From Quillaja saponaria (lineage: Eukaryota; Streptophyta; Magnoliopsida; Fabales; Quillajaceae), in assembly GCA_029379385.1 (NCBI GenBank), contig CM055611.1:26006092-26070091 (forward strand): a stretch of DNA of 64,000 bases, given 5' to 3'. The position numbers were made by a program, and so were the translations under genes. Of this stretch, positions 58,624 through 64,000 are shown in pieces. The notes under the pieces were generated by a model. The model saw only the letters and a program-made list of their open reading frames with translations, had not been told where the DNA came from and searched no databases. Position 1 is the first letter of the stretch. Every line of letters begins with the position of its first letter.

Positions 58624-60805
58624 CTACTGATCGTCCCCATCCGGTTCAACGGCTTTGACCTCCTCGCCCGCGTCGCCCTCTTTCTCGGATCCTTCGTCCT
58701 GGTCAGCCTCAGCTTCAGCGAGCATCTTCTACAGTCTCTCCTCCTCTTCGGCTTCTTCCTTCGCCAGGACCACTTCGCCTCAGAAATATCCAAAGAGGGG
58801 TTACACTCCTTTAGCCATGTCCGATAGCCAACCCACCCATTCGCGTACAGACGACTGTCGTGATCATAGATCATATTTCGACAGTCGTCAGAATTCTTGA
58901 AATCTTCCACAGCTGTCCGAGCCTTCTCTTTGGATACCTCCAATTCGGCCCTCAGCCTGGCGATCTCATCGTCCTTTTCTTCCCTTAATTTGGCCGCCTC
59001 GAACTCAACTCTTCAGTACCGTTCAACTTCTTCTCTAAGGCGATCTGCGTCCTCGTTCTGCTCAAGGCATTTCTCGAGCCACCCTTCCACCTCGGCCCCC
59101 AAACGTAGGACTTCGGCTTGCAGTGACTCAAAATGTTCGGAAGCAGCTTGCCCTTCAGCCTCGGCCTTCTTTGCTTGGATTAACTGGGTCTTTAAATTCT
59201 CATTTTCCTAAATAGTACCGAGCAATTTGTCCGTTAAGTATTCGATGTCCTCCTGGGCTTTCTTCAGCTTTGTGTACAAGGACACCTGGTATTGGAGGGA
59301 CTGCGACCAACAATATCACGTCAATAACATTATGCAAACATGCTATGTGTTGTTATACAAACATTACAAGTGATAAAGGTCAGTCCATACTTGCACGCTA
59401 GCGAACAGTCCGGTAATAAAAACGCTCTCTAGTGGGTGATCGTCTATCATAGCTGCGTCGGCAGGGTAAGGTGCTCCATCTCGCTATGGCATAGGCCACG
59501 CTAGGGATATCACTGATATAGGCGTCCTCCAGGACGCCCAGGAAAATGTGCGCCGGAACCTTGGCTAGCGAAAAGCCGTCTGGTCCGGTTCACTCATTCG
59601 AGGAGGGCTCCACCCTTGCCCTCTTTTGAGGGCGACTTGACTTGGGGACGAGGTGGCGTCCTTTGGCGGTCGTCTACAGAGATCATTGTCAAGGGAAGCA
59701 CGCCTTCAGTCAACTCTGTCCAGGACTCTTCCTGAACCCTTCGAACGGAGGATACTTCGGCCAGTCTCTTTGGGAGGCTGAGCTAGGTTTTAACCTTTTT
59801 AGGCACTCTCCCACCCTCCTTCATCGGCCTTTTTCCCTTGTTCGACGCCTTTTCAACTTTTTCTTTCAAGGCCTCAAGATGCCGCCTGGTTGATGCCCTG
59901 ATTTTGGCGGCCTCCTGTTCTTGTGTCAGACCCATATCTGCAAAGCAAGAAATCAGTGGATCAGTAACAATAAATGACCAATCAATAATATCATTCAATA
60001 AAAACATGACGTTGCACGGTGCGAACTAAAATCCAGCACGGATAAACCCATCCTCGCCAGGACTGGGCCAGAAGTAAAAAAGGTGGTGTCGAAAAGCCCG
60101 CCCCTTTGAAACTTCTGATACGTAAGGATTTTATAGTATTTCTTCCGCTGTACTCAATTCATCTTTGGAGTTTCCTAGGCTTCCATGTTCGTAAAACCCC
60201 CTTATTGATGCAGCAAACTTGTGGGGCGAGGAGCCTCAACGAAGAAGTACCTGGGTTTCCACTCTTTGTTATTGTCGGGATGTCCTTGGTACAAGTCGAA
60301 CCTGGCAGAAAAATATATCCACCCCCCCCCCCGGCGACTTGTTCTTGATTTGATGAAGATTCCTGAACACAGTCAAGGACGGGCGAATCTGCAAAATGTG
60401 ACAGATGCCAATGAATGTTATCAGAAATCGCCATCCGTTAGGAGTAATCTGGGTTGGACAGATACTGAGGGCGTTCAACACTTTGACAATACCGACCTTG
60501 TAAATTTTGGCCCCCATCGGTTCAAAGTACCGCCTACGCGCAAGCTCCAACTTTTGGTCACTTATGACGTTTTCAATGGCGTCCACGACGGTGATGTTAG
60601 TTTAAGGCCAGAAGATCGCCGCATCATCATCAAATTCTTCATCCTCTTCCCGTTCAAGCCAGAAGCGAGCCAGTGCAGTGGCCTCGTCTTCATCCTCTAA
60701 GCTCTTAGACTCGGTATTTTTTAAGTTGGAGGACGTAGATGGATGATAAGCTAGGGAAGGTGGAAGAACTTTTACTTTCCCCAGGGCGGTATTTAGGCTC
60801 CTCAC
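58624..60805 (-). pseudogene. antisense ORF of the Tat element
   Basis: The minus strand encodes, in several frames, a protein opposite to gag-pol. An acidic N-terminal part ends EREEDEEFDDDAAIF. A segment ITPNGWRFLITFIGICHILQ resembles the Transposase_28 'putative gypsy type transposon' family. Then follow a basic stretch (GLTQEQEAAKIRASTRRHLE), a long Glu/Lys coiled coil (ASEHFESLQAEVLRLGAEVE, IARLRAELEVSKEKARTAVE) and an acidic tail (EEVKAVEPDGDDQ) with stop at 58624-58626. It has several shifts and at least one internal stop. Confidence 0.7.
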
Positions 60806-61067
60806 CCACTAGCATTATGGTGCCATCTGCCGGGCAGTCTTCTGACGTGTCGAAGGGCGAGGTGGTAAGCAATACCTCCCTCGCTAGACAGTTTAACTGA
60901 ATAACGAAACGGATGAAGAGTTTTCAAGTTTAGAGGCTCGTACCTAGCAATGAAGGAAGGCGTGCAGAAAGTTTAATCTTCCGAGTAATCGAGCTTGTTG
61001 GACGCAAATTGGCAGAGCTTCGCTACAGAAATCTCTTAATAGGGCACAAATGTGGGGTTTGTGGAGC

Positions 61068-61077
61068 CTTATATAAG
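61068..61077 (-). promoter_or_regulatory. palindromic TATA motif upstream of the antisense ORF
   Basis: CTTATATAAG is self-complementary and lies about 270 bp upstream of the antisense ORF on its own strand. It could be the core promoter of an antisense transcript that does not depend on the LTR. Confidence 0.35.
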
Positions 61078-61388
61078 CCCCGAAGGTTTTCCTTGCACTC
61101 CGCGCCCTCACTCCACACTGTCATGTGGCACTGCCGCTATTTCGTCCAATAACAGTATAAATCCCGACCCGGTATCCGAAAAATTATGGTACGACCAAAT
61201 GGTGTCGGAAAGTTCGAGACAGACCTGCTTGATTTGCCTCGGATCTCCACGAGGTTGGCGATGACTGGATCGCCTTGGCTTCTTGCTACGGCACACGCCA
61301 TATATAGTTTGGTCCCAGTGGGCGACCTTAGTGTTCTTTCTGGTCTTTCTGGGGCGTGTTGATCGGGTCTTTTTTTTCATGGTACTAG

Positions 61389-61765
61389 TGTTAATATAGT
61401 ATAGTGACAGCCAATGTGAGCGTGCCACGTGGCGGTTGCTTATTTACTTGCATACTTGAACAGTTCCAGTGGCCCGTGCACGTGCATGTCTACTCTATAT
61501 ATACTTGTCGTTTTCCTGAGGAGGGTAAGATATAACAAAAAGGTAAAAGTCTAGTTGCCTCTCCTCTTATTATCGTTTACCGAGCTCTTCCCCTTTCTGA
61601 CTCACTCATTGGAGGATCTTGGGAGTTCACCCTGGACTCGGCTCCCGTCCTCCATTTTGCAGGGCTCGAGAATGCTAGGTCGCCAGGTCTTCAGCTCGGA
61701 CAAGTGGGACACATTGAGGAGACCACCTCGCCAGGTCTCCAGCTCGGACAACTCTAACATTAATA
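61389..61765 (+). repeat. 3' LTR
   Basis: It matches the 5' LTR apart from about 26 substitutions and one indel. The palindromic GCCACGTGGC is at 61424-61433 and the TATA box at 61496-61503. The expected polypurine tract just before it is not evident; the preceding bases are T-rich. Confidence 0.9.
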
Positions 61766-64000
61766 ATGTTTAAGAGTTATTTTCATGTATTCCATGTTAT
61801 TTTTATTATATCTGAATTATATATAATAATTTAAAAAGCTGAGTTATCTAGATGTGACTTAGTTATTAGTATTTTTAGAAATAACCTTGATTAATTACAT
61901 TATTTTGAAAATTGTTATTTTCAACAGTTCTAGACACAAGTAAGGATATTTTAAATTAATTTTACATAATAGTAACGTGATTGATTTATATACCCTCAAT
62001 TCATAGGTCTGATTGGACATGTTTAAGGTTATGGGGAAACCTTTGTTGATATGAGCTTATGAATAACTAATTTTTTTTTAAAAAAGTCTGCAGAATACTT
62101 ATATAAATTTATTTCTATCTGAAAATTTTCAAAAACAGATGGCAGGCAAAACAAAATCTATTACAAATAGCTTAACTACACTTAAAAAAGAGAGAAAAAG
62201 AATAGGCATCAGTTCTTCAAGGTGAAATATATGACTAACTAGTTCTACTGACTTGTACGTTGCAATCATAATAAATTAAAATGGACACTGTACTCTACTT
62301 TAACACATATGTGCTATTTTGCAGACCCTTTTTCTTTTGTACCAATTATGCTTTGATTTTGTACAAAGATTTATTTTTTTACGTGTCTAAACATCAACAC
62401 ATTAAAAAAATACTGAATTTAAAGTCTGTAAAGAGAGAATAAAGTCACGAATCCATAACACAAACGAATATTTGTATACATATTATTAACATAAATTAAA
62501 TAAAAATATGAAAAGAAAATGAGGAGAAAAAGGAAGGAATAAATAGAGAAGTAAGGCTTGGTTTAATAGTATCGTGAATTTAAAAATTAATATAACTTTT
62601 AATTTTTAATACAAAAATTAAAGCATTATCAAATTAAGTTTAATTTTATGACTTATACTTATCGATAGTAATTGTTATATTATTTTATTAAACATTATTA
62701 CTGTAACTTTGTAAAATAGTTCAAAAAGAATCAGAAGAATACAAAACCTCTCAAAAAGTCACAGTATTACTAAAGCTCTTGTGATAATTTTAAAAGTTTA
62801 GAATAGAAGCAACCTAATTTTTTTTTTTTTTTTATCAAATAGAAAAAATTTGACTTATGCTCTTCATAAGCATAAACACTCTTTCAAATAGCATTACCAA
62901 ACCAAGCCTAAGAGAGAATAAGAGAGGTTGATGAAAGGAAAGGGAAAAACTTTCTTCTGTTTAATTGACATAATCCGATTAAAAGAGTACATACCAACCC
63001 GTTTTTAATCAATTGCAGGATTAAATCGAGCTGTTTTTGAGTTCGCCAATATTAGCCAAGTATTTTGCACATCCCTTAGTTTATTCCCAAAAACAGATAT
63101 TGTTAGGATATAGAAATAAAAGTAACTATCCAATTAGTTGTTGTAAAATATTGAGTCTGATGTATTCAATTACTAATAATTTAGGTGTCTTGATCTTGCA
63201 CTTAATATTTGGTACACTCTAATTACTGATAAAAGGGTAGTGGTCTCTCTGTAACTAACCAAAGGATAGTAATCTTCCTACATTTGATCAAAGGGTTGCT
63301 GATTCTCAAAGTTAGAAATATTGGTGGTTAATAAAATTCTCAAGTGTGATATTGAGGAGTGGACTAGCAATAATTATTTGGTGAACCACAATAATTCTAG
63401 TGTTATTGCCAAATACTGGGCTTCAGGGGTTGTTTCAAATTAACTTCTGACATGAATATTCAAAGTCTGAAAATTGAAACTAATTTAGAAATTGTGACGG
63501 ATATTGTAAATGGTTATGAATATAATAATTTTAAGTTGTTGTGCTATCATCTGTGGTTACAGGTCCGTCCTAACGAAGTTCACTCAGACAAAGATTAGAC
63601 ATGTCTACCAGGAAGCAAATAGAAGCCCCATTGACCGTTGGCTAGGATTCTTTTCCTCTTTGCTCCTAGTAGACTACTTACTAGTTACTACACATTTTGT
63701 ATACTAAGATACCATCGATTCCCCATATAAGCCTGTCCTTCAATCCCTTCTCTTTCAATTCCATGGCATGGGTTGACTATAACGAAAGTCCAGCAGCACC
63801 ATCACTGACTATTTCGTTGCCTGTTTCAATTCAAGTCATAGATAGCTAACTTGCTGTCCTCTTTCCCAATCGAGAGTGGAAAACCAGTAAAGGCCAGCAG
63901 AGCAGGTCTGGCCATCTTGCATTTCTCACCTCTGCGTTGCTGTCTTCGACCATAACATCCAAGAGGCTTTGGAATTTTACATTTTTCTTTTTCTATTATT
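61766..64000. other. AT-rich downstream DNA
   Basis: No gene is recognised apart from the LINE remnant near 63450-63640. It contains T-rich tracts such as 62819-62834. Confidence 0.6.
63450..63640 (+). pseudogene. LINE RNase H remnant
   Basis: Two frames read SLKIETNLEIVTDIVNGYE and then TKIRHVYQEANRSPIDRWLG. The HVY-EAN pattern is the usual end of the RNase H domain of plant LINEs. No reverse transcriptase or tail is visible, so this is a short decayed fragment. Confidence 0.5.

Larger units (their letters stand above)
51980..61765 (+). mobile_element. Ty3/gypsy LTR retrotransposon, Tat type, degraded
   Basis: Two LTRs of about 376 bp bound gag, protease, reverse transcriptase, RNase H, a second RNase H and integrase in that order, then a tandem array and an antisense ORF. 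The second (plant-type) RNase H and the antisense ORF after pol are hallmarks of the Tat group. Possible target duplications are ATGCT (51975-51979) and ATGTT (61766-61770), 4 of 5 matching. The LTRs differ at about 26 positions by eye, roughly 7 percent, so the insertion is not recent. Stops, shifts and a nested hAT element make it non-functional. It sits about 1 kb upstream of the LHY transcription start. Confidence 0.93.

Noticed and set aside
63510..63707. Independent small gene of 65 codons
   Set aside because: Its middle reads HVYQEAN, so it is better explained as a LINE RNase H remnant.

Overview
This is a eudicot plant nuclear contig. It is AT-rich, its genes have many introns, and several proteins are recognisable plant housekeeping or regulatory products. 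No rRNA or intact tRNA gene was seen. The species cannot be named from the sequence.

Layout. 1-5100 is AT-rich intergenic DNA with small tandem repeats, ending in a promoter-like stretch. 5726-16708 (+) is DICER-LIKE 1 (DCL1), which I resolve into 20 exons with an intact 1986-residue reading frame. 17879-20244 (-) is a soluble inorganic pyrophosphatase of 8 coding exons. 22908-25756 (-) is a cysteine-rich (GUB_WAK type) receptor-like pseudokinase. 25860-32700 is repeat-rich: a 1.2-kb telomere-like minisatellite, a CACTA-type transposon end and a collapsed LINE. 32922-38891 (+) is the autophagy kinase ATG1 (13 coding exons). 39603-49976 (-) is the clock MYB factor LHY, with one 7.65-kb intron full of transposon remains. 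51980-61765 is a 9.8-kb Ty3/gypsy element of the Tat type (second RNase H, antisense ORF), itself invaded by a hAT element. 61766-64000 is AT-rich DNA with a LINE RNase H remnant.

How the genes relate. The order and strands DCL1(+), pyrophosphatase(-), LHY(-) match what I recall of the top of Arabidopsis chromosome 1 (At1g01040, At1g01050, At1g01060). This window therefore looks like an expanded copy of an old syntenic block, opened up by the receptor kinase, ATG1 and repeats. DCL1 carries its own RNA feedback signals: a miR162 site split over the exon 12/13 junction, and a long hairpin in intron 14 that matches Arabidopsis MIR838 in position and resembles it in sequence. Two further inverted repeats lie in introns 2 and 5.

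Caution. The receptor kinase, ATG1 and LHY each carry exactly one extra base in an otherwise open, conserved exon. Either the source assembly has residual insertion errors or all three genes are damaged. The exon models are my manual reading from conserved protein segments and splice consensus.
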